Below are positions 1-5,792 of a stretch of DNA of 6,526 nucleotides, piece by piece. The stretch spans positions 1-6,526 of the forward strand of contig CAUEYG010000092.1 in assembly GCA_959021945.1 (NCBI GenBank). The letters run 5' to 3'. Origin of the DNA: an uncultured Eubacteriales bacterium. Lineage in GTDB: Bacteria; Bacillota; Clostridia; Peptostreptococcales; Anaerovoracaceae. The notes beneath the pieces are model-generated. The model saw nothing but the letters and a program-made list of their open reading frames with translations, was not told where the DNA came from and did no database searches. A program made the translations under genes and the position numbers. Numbering within the stretch: the first letter of the stretch is position 1; every line of letters begins with the position of its first letter.

Positions 1-68
1 GAGAGATGGATTCTGAATATGCAGATATGATCAATGAGGCCAATATGCTGGAACAATTAAAAAAATAA
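1..68 (+). CDS. 3' end of an unidentified gene (partial)
   Basis: An open frame reading from base 3 gives the 21-residue tail EMDSEYADMINEANMLEQLKK followed by a TAA stop at 66-68. The tail is acidic and looks helical. A strong intrinsic terminator begins about 30 bases later, which supports this being a real gene end. The other two forward frames are closed by stops within the first 30 bases. Too little is visible to name a family or function. Confidence 0.6.
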   Translation, partial: EMDSEYADMINEANMLEQLKK

Positions 69-100
69 GCTGTTATTAACATATCAAGCTCCATAAGCAG

Positions 101-140
101 AGAGAGACAGACGGATAATACCGCTTGTCTCTCTTTGTTT
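101..140 (+). terminator. Rho-independent terminator of the upstream gene
   Basis: AGAGAGACA at 101-109 pairs perfectly with TGTCTCTCT at 126-134. After a G-T wobble and an A-C mismatch the stem continues with CGG (112-114) against CCG (121-123), closed by the loop ATAATA. The 3' arm runs into the T-rich tract TTTGTTTT (134-141). Stem, loop and T-tract have the classic form. It separates the gene ending at 68 from the CHAP gene at 200, which therefore probably has its own promoter. No convincing promoter was found in 141-199; TAAAAT at 170-175 is a weak -10 candidate. Confidence 0.85.
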
Positions 141-199
141 TATCCGTTCTAAACGAGGATCCCGGCACATAAAATGAGAGCAGCAGAAAGGACGAACCT

Positions 200-727
200 A
201 TGAGACAAAGAGCAGGGGCAGGGGTATTGCTGATCCTTACGATTCTTCTTTTTTTTAATTTCACCATACATCAAAGACCCCAGGGACTTCGCAGGGAAGC
301 GCCCAGAGAGGACAGCTGGGGGCAGCAGTATTATTATGACAGTACCTATAATCCATTTTATCCAAAGCTGGCGCCCTACTACAAGACAAAGGAGCACTAT
401 GTTATTGGAAACTGTACCTGGTATGCCTGGGGTAGAGTCTGCGAAATTGCAGGGAAAAAGCTGCCTTATGTGTTTACTGGTGATGCAGGCAGCTGGTGGG
501 ACGAAAACAGAAAAAAGGGCTGGTATGCTTATGGCAGCCAACCTAAGAAAGGCGCTATTATTTGTTATGATACCCATGTAGGAGTTGTAGAACAGGTGCA
601 GCCTCTCACCGTGTCTGAGTCAGGATGGAAACTGGCTGATAAGAAAGATGCTATTGTTTTTAACTGCGGCGCGCCTTGGCGCCGGGAAGAAACCGCAAAA
701 GGATATATTTATGTAAATGGAAGATAA
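200..727 (+). CDS. Membrane-anchored CHAP-domain protein, putative peptidoglycan amidase/endopeptidase
   Basis: This 175-residue protein has a short basic N-terminus (MRQR) and a hydrophobic segment at about 7-23, with no obvious AxA cleavage site. It is probably a signal anchor or signal peptide placing the rest outside the membrane. The following stretch (30-65) is charged and Tyr/Pro-rich. Residues about 65-175 resemble a CHAP domain: GNCTWYAWGR carries the presumed nucleophile Cys72, GDAGSWW (94-100) is a usual second block, HVGVVE has the presumed His126 and Glu131, and the C-terminus ends in a beta-strand-like YIYV. CHAP domains are NlpC/P60-like cysteine peptidases or amidases that cut peptidoglycan crosslinks or the amide to the sugar. 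An AAAGGA site at 187-192 lies 7 bases before the ATG. It lacks SH3b or LysM wall-binding modules, so substrate binding may depend on the anchor. The family call is firm; the exact bond cut is unknown. Confidence 0.82.
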   Translation: MRQRAGAGVLLILTILLFFNFTIHQRPQGLRREAPREDSWGQQYYYDSTYNPFYPKLAPYYKTKEHYVIGNCTWYAWGRVCEIAGKKLPYVFTGDAGSWWDENRKKGWYAYGSQPKKGAIICYDTHVGVVEQVQPLTVSESGWKLADKKDAIVFNCGAPWRREETAKGYIYVNGR

Positions 728-761
728 AAGGGGCCCTTTTTAATGAACAAAAGAGCCCTTT
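728..761 (-). terminator. Shared terminator hairpin between convergent genes
   Basis: AAGGGGCCCTTTT (728-740) pairs with AAAAGAGCCCTT (749-760 and adjoining base 761), with one C-A mismatch, one G-T wobble and the loop TAATGAAC. Read on the minus strand the 3' arm is followed by TTTTATCTTCC, a reasonable T-tract for the reductase whose stop is at 775-777. Read on the plus strand the following bases (TCCATTAAAT) are poorer in T, so termination of the CHAP gene here is likely weaker. The hairpin fills most of the 47-bp gap between the two stops. Confidence 0.7.
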
Positions 762-774
762 CCATTAAATGAAA

Positions 775-1902
775 CTACTCAAAGATGGCTGCTGCCTTTT
801 CCATAATTTCACTGACCGGAAGATGCTGAGGACAGTGGTCTTCACAGGCGCCGCAGGCAACGCAGTCACCGGCCCTGCTTCCTTCGTCAAGCCATACCGG
901 ATAATCCTCTTTGATTTTCGGATTCTCCTCATAGAGGAACCACTCATTGTAAAATTTGATAGCAGTTGGGATATCAATCTTCTGGGGACATGGCATACAA
1001 TATTTACAAGCTGTGCAGGAATATTGTATTAATTTATTATACTCATCAGAAACTTGATCAATGATGGAAAGTTCCTTTTCAGTCAGGCTTTCCGGCTCTG
1101 CATCTGATAAAATACGAAGATTTTCATCCAGCTGTTCTCTTGTGCTCATTCCGCTGAGTATGGTCAGCACCCCTTTGTGGTTGGCTACCCAGCTAAGGGC
1201 CCACTCTGCAGGGGTTCTCTGAATTTCCGCCTGGCTCCACAGAGCTTCTACACTGCGCGGGATGGCATCAGTCAGCTTGCCTCCCTTGAGGGGCTCCATA
1301 ATGATGACAGGAATCTGTTTTGCAGAGGCATAATCTAATCCTGCTTGTCCGGCCTGGAAATTTTTATCCATATAGTTGAGCTGGATTTGGCAGAAGTCCC
1401 AAGGCCAGGCATCCATGACCTCTTTGAATAAAGAAAGCTCATCATGGAACGAAAAACCAATCTGTTTTATTTTTCCCTCTGCCCGTTTTTTCTCTAAAAA
1501 GTCCATGAGATGAAGCTTTTGCACCCGCTTCCAAACAGGGGCGGTAATGTTATGTACCAGATACATATCAATCACATCTGTCTCTAGTCTGTCAAACTGT
1601 TCCTGAAACAGGTCTTTCATCTGCTCTTCATCCTTTGCCAGCCATACAGGCATTTTATCAGCAAGAAAGACTTTTTCACGGTAGCCATCCTTTAAGGCTT
1701 GTCCTACCACCTTTTCGGATTCGCCATCATGGTACATATAAGCAGTGTCAATGTAATTGACTCCGCTGTCAATGGCCTTACGAATCATACCGATTGCCTC
1801 TTTTTTATCAATGGTCCCATCCTCTAACAGAGGAAACCGCATGGTGCCCATCCCAAGGAGCGACACTTTTTCACCGGTTTTGTTAAATGTACGATACTGC
1901 AT
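775..1902 (-). CDS. Aldo/keto reductase with C-terminal ferredoxin-like Fe-S region
   Basis: The 375-residue protein has a TIM-barrel aldo/keto reductase domain (about 1-290) and a cysteine-rich C-terminal extension. The usual AKR tetrad is visible as Asp52 and Tyr57 in NYIDTAYMYHDG, Lys83 in LADK and His117 in YLVHN; GFSFH (149-153) and QIQLNYMD (172-179) are further family blocks. The extension has CTACKYCMPCP (Cys296, 299, 302, 305) and CVACGACEDHCP (Cys347, 350, 353, 357). The second is a standard 4Fe-4S ligand set; the first has CxxC spacing and may also bind a cluster. This is the COG1453-type family common in anaerobes. It probably performs NAD(P)H- or ferredoxin-linked reduction of a carbonyl, but the substrate is unknown. 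AGGAG (minus strand, 1911-1915) lies 8 bases before the ATG. The gene stands alone, divergent from the serine hydrolase. Confidence 0.93.
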   Translation of the reverse strand: MQYRTFNKTGEKVSLLGMGTMRFPLLEDGTIDKKEAIGMIRKAIDSGVNYIDTAYMYHDGESEKVVGQALKDGYREKVFLADKMPVWLAKDEEQMKDLFQEQFDRLETDVIDMYLVHNITAPVWKRVQKLHLMDFLEKKRAEGKIKQIGFSFHDELSLFKEVMDAWPWDFCQIQLNYMDKNFQAGQAGLDYASAKQIPVIIMEPLKGGKLTDAIPRSVEALWSQAEIQRTPAEWALSWVANHKGVLTILSGMSTREQLDENLRILSDAEPESLTEKELSIIDQVSDEYNKLIQYSCTACKYCMPCPQKIDIPTAIKFYNEWFLYEENPKIKEDYPVWLDEGSRAGDCVACGACEDHCPQHLPVSEIMEKAAAIFE

Positions 1903-1922
1903 ATCCTTATCTCCTCACTTTA

Positions 1923-1931
1923 TGCTATAAT
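1923..1931 (+). promoter_or_regulatory. Extended -10 promoter for the serine hydrolase gene
   Basis: TGCTATAAT is a perfect TGN plus TATAAT extended -10 element. No good -35 hexamer lies 16-18 bases upstream, which extended -10 promoters can tolerate. Transcription would start near 1938, giving a leader of about 70 bases to the ATG at 2010. The leader would contain a small GC-rich hairpin (CAGCG 1947-1951 with CGCTG 1956-1960). For the divergent reductase, a TATAAT on the minus strand at 1982-1987 is a possible -10, also without a clear -35. Confidence 0.5.
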
Positions 1932-2009
1932 AAATTCAGTTTGTAACAGCGGCAGCGCTGCTAAACGGAAACTATTTCTCAATTATAACCGGGGAGTTGA
2001 AAGAGTGCA

Positions 2010-3092
2010 ATGACAAAGATGGAAAAAATATTAAGTGATTATGTAGAAGAAGCCCTGTTTTATCACGATTTGCCGGGGCTTGCAGTATCGGTCCAAGTGG
2101 GAGAAAAGGGGCCCGGGTCCCTTGCCGGGCTGGATCTGAAGAAAGCCGCAGGTGTGAAAGATATTAATACAAAGGAACCGCTGCAGGAAAACCATATTTT
2201 TCATATGGCGTCTGTTTCAAAGCTGTTTACTGCGTCAGCCGTTCTCCAGCTGTGCCAAAAGGGACTGCTGAGCCTGGAAGACAGGCTGAAAGACTGCCTT
2301 CCCTATGTCCATATTCAGGATAAACGATTCGGTCAGATACAGATACGCCACATGCTCACCCATACGTCCGGTATGGCGGATGTGGAGGACTACCATTGGG
2401 ATGCTCCAAGAACAGATGAAGGGGCATTAAAAGATTATGCACTGAGCAGTGAAGTGCGGGAGTCTCATATGCTGTGGTCTCCCTTGGAGGATAAGTTTCA
2501 ATACAGCAATATGGCTTATGAACTGTTGGGGCTGATTGTAGCTGAGGTTTCAGGAATGTCCTATGAGGATTATGTGAAACAATATCTATTAGAACCCTTG
2601 GAAATGGAGGATTCTACCTTCCTTACCTTTGAACGGGCAGGAGGAAGTCTAAAGCTGGATGATTTGAGTCAGGCTGGTATGGCAATGCCTCATACAAAAA
2701 ATAAGGAAAAACAGATGATAAAGGAACAGCATTATCCGTATAACAGGCAGCACGGGCCCAGCTCTACCTTGACAAGCAATATTTTTGATCTGGCCAAATG
2801 GGCTGAGGCCCATTTGCGCTACAAGCTCTTTGACAGAGGAGCTTATGATCGGATTTGGCATAGATATGCTACTGTACCGAATAATGGAGAAGGTATGGGG
2901 CTAGGATGGTTTATCCGCAATCAAGAAGGATTTTTGATCTATGGACATGAGGGAACTGACGACGGATTCCGCGCCAGCTTTTGGATCTGCCCCCAGCTGG
3001 ATGCGCATGTTGCCGTTGTATCCAATATCAGCCGCGGGGCAGTAAAAAAGATCAATAAAAAAATATTTGAAAGAATTATTCATTCCTTATAA
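2010..3092 (+). CDS. Serine hydrolase of the beta-lactamase / class C family
   Basis: The 360-residue protein has the three active-site signatures of the serine beta-lactamase fold (COG1680 type). These are SVSK (Ser68 nucleophile, Lys71), YSN (Tyr165-Ser166-Asn167) and HEG (313-315), which stands in for the KTG triad. LTHTSGM (116-122) is another family hallmark. Members include esterases, D-aminopeptidases, penicillin-binding-like enzymes and true class C beta-lactamases. The HEG triad and lack of a signal peptide argue for an esterase or peptidase, not a secreted beta-lactamase. The N-terminus (MTKMEKILSDYVEEAL) is charged and the protein appears cytoplasmic. The start is moderately certain: GGGGAG (1991-1996) is 13 bases from the ATG, which is long, while AAGAG (2001-2005) is close and weak. 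An in-frame ATG at 2019 is the alternative. The 3' end overlaps the convergent neighbour by 17 bp. Confidence 0.88.
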   Translation: MTKMEKILSDYVEEALFYHDLPGLAVSVQVGEKGPGSLAGLDLKKAAGVKDINTKEPLQENHIFHMASVSKLFTASAVLQLCQKGLLSLEDRLKDCLPYVHIQDKRFGQIQIRHMLTHTSGMADVEDYHWDAPRTDEGALKDYALSSEVRESHMLWSPLEDKFQYSNMAYELLGLIVAEVSGMSYEDYVKQYLLEPLEMEDSTFLTFERAGGSLKLDDLSQAGMAMPHTKNKEKQMIKEQHYPYNRQHGPSSTLTSNIFDLAKWAEAHLRYKLFDRGAYDRIWHRYATVPNNGEGMGLGWFIRNQEGFLIYGHEGTDDGFRASFWICPQLDAHVAVVSNISRGAVKKINKKIFERIIHSL

Positions 3093-4257
3093 AATCAAGG
3101 AAGTCGTTAAAGTCTTCGAAATCACTTTGAATGAATTCATACAAAACAGGCTCCTTAAATTCGTACTTGGCCGTAGCCATGAGATAAGGGGCCAGAACGC
3201 TCTTTCGCAAATCCTTTTCCAAAGCGTGAATCCCATTGAGACTATAAGAGGATACGATGAGCTGGCCAAAATCAGTGATATAGTAGAGGCCAAAGACATC
3301 CTCGCTGAGACGAAAGACCCGTTTATTAACATGATTATTGTTGTTGTTAAAGGCGAGAAAAAGACGGCCGTTATCGTGAGGGGTCATCATAGTGCTAAGA
3401 GACATCTGCCCCATAGTATCACTGAACTCATCGGACTCCATCAGCACCTCATATACGGTAACAAACTCCGGTTTTGCCAGCATCATAGCCGCCTCAGCAG
3501 AGCTTACGGCAAATCCGGAGCACTTTTTAAAAGCAGTGATCTGCTGCTGGTCTACTGTTACTTGGGAAACGAGGAGCATATACCGGTCATCGTATTCGAT
3601 CAGAGATTCACAGAGATAGGAACCGGGATCATATTCATCTTGGTCTATCGTATTTTTACATAGCGTAGCGGGCCCGTGCTCTTCATAAAGATCCAGAGGA
3701 AAGTCATCCCGGCACAGCCAGGACGCGGCTTCATAATCATGGCCAAAGCAGCGCATGAGAAAATAATGAATCACTTGATAATCGGAAAGGATTTCATCAC
3801 ATTCTTTTTGGATCAGTATTTTTCTTTCATTGGGATTTAAGACAGTAGGAGACTCAATGAGAAATCCGTATTCCTCAAGTCCATCAGGGAGCGGGAGCTT
3901 GCGGCGCTGATTAAAACGCACGTATTCGCAGAGCAGGTAGCGCGCCTCGCGTTCTGTCAATTCTTCTTTTCGGCCGCCCAACCCGCCGATCAGCGTTTGC
4001 TCAATGGAGGAAATTTCTTCTACGTTGTTTCCCAAAACGCTTCGATAAGTTTCAAATCCGTATTCCTCTGCATCCAGATAAAAGAACTGGTGGAAATCAG
4101 GAGCCCCGCACTGATCCTCCAAACGCCAGTGAATATACAGGCCGATGACTCCCATTAAACGTGTGTTGGTCACGTATGCGCCCATAAAGCACCGCTGCTG
4201 TGATGCTCCAGGCGCGGAAAGTCCGCCTTCAATGATTGTAAAATTTGGTTTGGTCAA
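3076..4257 (-). CDS. Protein of unknown function, divergent from metK
   Basis: I do not recognise a family. The frame is open from an ATG at 4278, but the better start is TTG at 4257. An AAGAGGTG ribosome site (4263-4270) sits just before it, and the only good promoter would start transcription near 4281, leaving the ATG without a leader. From TTG the protein has about 393 residues. It lacks a signal peptide or membrane segment and looks soluble and acidic, especially at its C-terminus (SDFEDFNDFLDF). It holds about nine scattered cysteines without a metal-binding spacing, and an Asn5 run followed by His (at 311-316 counted from the ATG). The N-terminal third contains GAYVTNTRLMGVIGLYIHW; the middle is rich in Asp, Glu and Tyr. 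It is long, continuous and well supplied with expression signals, so it is surely a gene. Its stop lies inside the 3' end of the serine hydrolase gene. Confidence 0.82.
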   Translation of the reverse strand: MTKPNFTIIEGGLSAPGASQQRCFMGAYVTNTRLMGVIGLYIHWRLEDQCGAPDFHQFFYLDAEEYGFETYRSVLGNNVEEISSIEQTLIGGLGGRKEELTEREARYLLCEYVRFNQRRKLPLPDGLEEYGFLIESPTVLNPNERKILIQKECDEILSDYQVIHYFLMRCFGHDYEAASWLCRDDFPLDLYEEHGPATLCKNTIDQDEYDPGSYLCESLIEYDDRYMLLVSQVTVDQQQITAFKKCSGFAVSSAEAAMMLAKPEFVTVYEVLMESDEFSDTMGQMSLSTMMTPHDNGRLFLAFNNNNNHVNKRVFRLSEDVFGLYYITDFGQLIVSSYSLNGIHALEKDLRKSVLAPYLMATAKYEFKEPVLYEFIQSDFEDFNDFLDFIRNE

Positions 4258-4262
4258 ATTGG

Positions 4263-4270
4263 CACCTCTT
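4263..4270 (-). promoter_or_regulatory. Ribosome-binding site that decides a TTG start
   Basis: On the minus strand these bases read AAGAGGTG. The AGAGG core ends 7 bases before TTG at 4257-4255 and lies downstream of the ATG at 4278, so it can serve only the TTG. No Shine-Dalgarno-like sequence precedes the ATG, where the minus strand is AT-rich. Confidence 0.7.
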
Positions 4271-4287
4271 AAAAACATAATACATAA

Positions 4288-4315
4288 AGTATAACCTATT
4301 TTTTAAAAATTACAA
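4288..4315 (-). promoter_or_regulatory. Sigma-A-type promoter of the unknown gene
   Basis: Minus-strand TTGTAA (4310-4315; 4 of 6 to consensus) and TATACT (4288-4293; 5 of 6) are separated by 16 bases that include a T5A6 run. Transcription would begin near 4281, about 24 bases before the TTG start codon. Confidence 0.65.
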
Positions 4316-4328
4316 GTAGGAACACCTA

Positions 4329-4356
4329 TTGACAAGCCTTATAAATACGATATAAT
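4329..4356 (+). promoter_or_regulatory. Sigma-A promoter of the metK operon
   Basis: TTGACA (4329-4334) and TATAAT (4351-4356) both match consensus exactly and are separated by 16 bases. Transcription would begin around 4363, about 20 bases before the riboswitch P1 stem. Basal initiation should be strong, leaving control to the riboswitch. Confidence 0.92.
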
Positions 4357-4382
4357 AGAAATAAATAAATTAATAGGCAGGT

Positions 4383-4495
4383 CCTTATTAAGAGCGGCAG
4401 AGGGAATAGGCCCAGAGAAGCCCGGCAACCTAGATGTTTGCAGAAAACAGAAAAGGTGCTAAATCCTACAGAATAGTTTATTCTGAAAGATGAGG
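4383..4495 (+). promoter_or_regulatory. SAM-I (S-box) riboswitch aptamer
   Basis: The conserved S-box core is present in order: TTATTAAGAG near the 5' end, AGAGGGA followed by GGCCC, the block GAAGCCCGGCAACC (4417-4430), AAAAGGTGCTAAATCC (4451-4466), and AAAGATGAG at the 3' end. The P1 stem is CCTTATT (4383-4389) with GATGAGG (4489-4495), including two G-T wobbles. P4 is a perfect 7-bp hairpin, CAGAATA (4469-4475) with TATTCTG (4479-4485). S-box RNAs bind S-adenosylmethionine, stabilise P1 and cause premature termination of methionine and SAM genes. Its position before metK fits SAM feedback on SAM synthesis. Confidence 0.97.
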
Positions 4496-4511
4496 AAAGA
4501 TAACAAAAATC

Positions 4512-4543
4512 AGCCTCTTCTTTGAGAAGGGGCTTTTTCTTTT
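4512..4543 (+). terminator. Riboswitch-controlled terminator (expression platform)
   Basis: AGCCTCTTCT (4512-4521) pairs with AGAAGGGGCT (4525-4534) over 10 bp with one T-G wobble and a short TTG loop, followed by TTTTTCTTTT. The competing antiterminator is visible: AAAGATGAGG (4486-4495), which contains the 3' strand of P1, pairs at 9 of 10 positions with CCTCTTCTTT (4514-4523). With SAM bound, P1 holds 4489-4495 and the terminator forms. Without SAM the antiterminator forms and metK is transcribed. Confidence 0.95.
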
Positions 4544-4588
4544 GAAAGAGAAGATAAGGATGCTATGACAGATAGGGAGGAGAATAAT

Positions 4589-5773
4589 ATGAAACAATTT
4601 TTTACATCAGAATCAGTAACAGAAGGCCATCCTGATAAAATCTGCGACCAGATTTCAGATGCGATCCTGGATGCGATCTTTGAGCAGGACCCTTACGGAC
4701 GCGTAGCGGCAGAGACTACAGTGAATACTGGATATGCTATGGTAATGGGAGAAATTACAACAGACTGTTATATTGATATTCAAAAGATCGCAAGACAGGT
4801 GATCTGTGATGTAGGGTATACGAAGAGCGACTATGGCTTTGACGGCAACACATGCGCAGTGCTCACTGCCATTGACGAGCAGTCCCCTGATATTGCTCTT
4901 GGAGTTGACAAGGCTCTGGAATATAAAGATGGGCAGATGGCTGACGAAGCGGAGGAAACCGGAGCCGGAGATCAGGGAATCATGTTTGGATACGCTTGTA
5001 ATGAAACTCCGGAGCTGATGCCTATGCCAATTGCTATGGCCCACAAGCTGGCAAAACGTCTGACAGAGGTAAGAAAGGCGGGGCTGCTGCCTTATCTGAG
5101 GCCTGACGGAAAGACTCAGGTTACAGTAGAGTACGAAGATAATCAGGTAAAGCGCATTGATACGGTTTTAGTGTCTTCTCAGCATGATCCGGAGATCAGT
5201 CACGATCAGATTCAGGCAGATCTTATTGAGCAGGTGATTAAACCGATTATTCCGGCAGAGCTTTTGGATGCAGATACAAAATATTTCGTGAACCCAACGG
5301 GTAAGTTTGTAATTGGCGGCCCTCACGGCGATTCGGGTTTGACAGGAAGAAAGATCATTGTTGATACATACGGCGGATATGCCCGTCACGGCGGCGGAGC
5401 TTTCAGCGGAAAAGATCCTACAAAGGTAGACCGTTCTGCAGCTTATGCAGCAAGATATGCAGCAAAGAATCTGGTAGCGGCAGGACTTGCAGATAAATGT
5501 GAAATTCAGCTGGCATACGCCATTGGTGTTGCAAGACCGGTCTCTATTTTAGTGGATTCTTTTGGAACAGGAAAAGTATCTGACGAAAAGCTGGCTCAGC
5601 TTGTGTCAGAGCATTTTGATCTGAGACCTGCAGCCATTATTCGTGACCTGGGCTTGAGAAAACCTATTTATAGGCAGCTGGCTGCTTACGGTCATTTTGG
5701 AAGGACGGATCTTGACGTTTCCTGGGAGAAGACAGATAAGGCCCAACAGTTGAAAACGAGCGCCGGCATATAG
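4589..5773 (+). CDS. metK: S-adenosylmethionine synthetase (methionine adenosyltransferase)
   Basis: The enzyme makes S-adenosylmethionine from methionine and ATP, releasing phosphate and pyrophosphate; it is cytosolic and usually a homotetramer. The 394 residues match the usual length of about 380-400. The N-terminus FFTSESVTEGHPDK holds the ATP-site GHPDK (13-17). GAGDQGIMFGYA (125-136) is the signature hexapeptide region. GGPHGDSGLTGRK (243-255) and GGGAFSGKDPTKVDRS (268-283) are the phosphate-binding P-loop-like and Mg/K-binding regions. The ATG at 4589 was chosen because GGGAGGAG (4575-4582) lies 6 bases upstream and the protein then begins at the family's normal position. An in-frame ATG at 4565 would add eight residues (MTDREENN) and has a weaker AAGGA upstream. 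The gene is first in an operon under SAM-I control, followed after 86 bases by aspartokinase. It appears intact and complete. Confidence 0.98.
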   Translation: MKQFFTSESVTEGHPDKICDQISDAILDAIFEQDPYGRVAAETTVNTGYAMVMGEITTDCYIDIQKIARQVICDVGYTKSDYGFDGNTCAVLTAIDEQSPDIALGVDKALEYKDGQMADEAEETGAGDQGIMFGYACNETPELMPMPIAMAHKLAKRLTEVRKAGLLPYLRPDGKTQVTVEYEDNQVKRIDTVLVSSQHDPEISHDQIQADLIEQVIKPIIPAELLDADTKYFVNPTGKFVIGGPHGDSGLTGRKIIVDTYGGYARHGGGAFSGKDPTKVDRSAAYAARYAAKNLVAAGLADKCEIQLAYAIGVARPVSILVDSFGTGKVSDEKLAQLVSEHFDLRPAAIIRDLGLRKPIYRQLAAYGHFGRTDLDVSWEKTDKAQQLKTSAGI

Positions 5774-5792
5774 AAAGAATGGCAATACCGGA

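Noticed and set aside
174..203. Nine-codon leader ORF (MRAAERTNL) whose stop overlaps the CHAP start as ATGA
   Set aside because: The only Shine-Dalgarno-like site is too far upstream (about 14 bases), and such a short overlap is easily due to chance.
149..577. Minus-strand open frame of 142 codons opposite the CHAP gene
   Set aside because: It lies wholly antisense to a gene with clear catalytic motifs and a good ribosome site, and its product has no recognisable domain.
3325..3350. Short trinucleotide repeat (TTG/ATT) as a possible unstable tract
   Set aside because: It only encodes five Asn with mixed AAC and AAT codons and is too short to be a convincing variable repeat.
3067..3663. Plus-strand open frame of 198 codons within the unknown minus-strand gene
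   Set aside because: It is antisense to the longer minus-strand frame, has no good ribosome site, and overlaps the end of the serine hydrolase. The minus-strand frame has a promoter, a ribosome site and about 393 codons.
4565..4588. Start of metK at ATG 4565
   Set aside because: The eight extra residues are not part of the family pattern, and the stronger Shine-Dalgarno site (4575-4582) lies inside them, correctly spaced for ATG 4589.
4655..5044. Minus-strand open frame of 129 codons opposite metK
   Set aside because: It is an antisense shadow of a highly conserved enzyme, as are the smaller minus-strand frames at 5168-5389 and 5606-6220.
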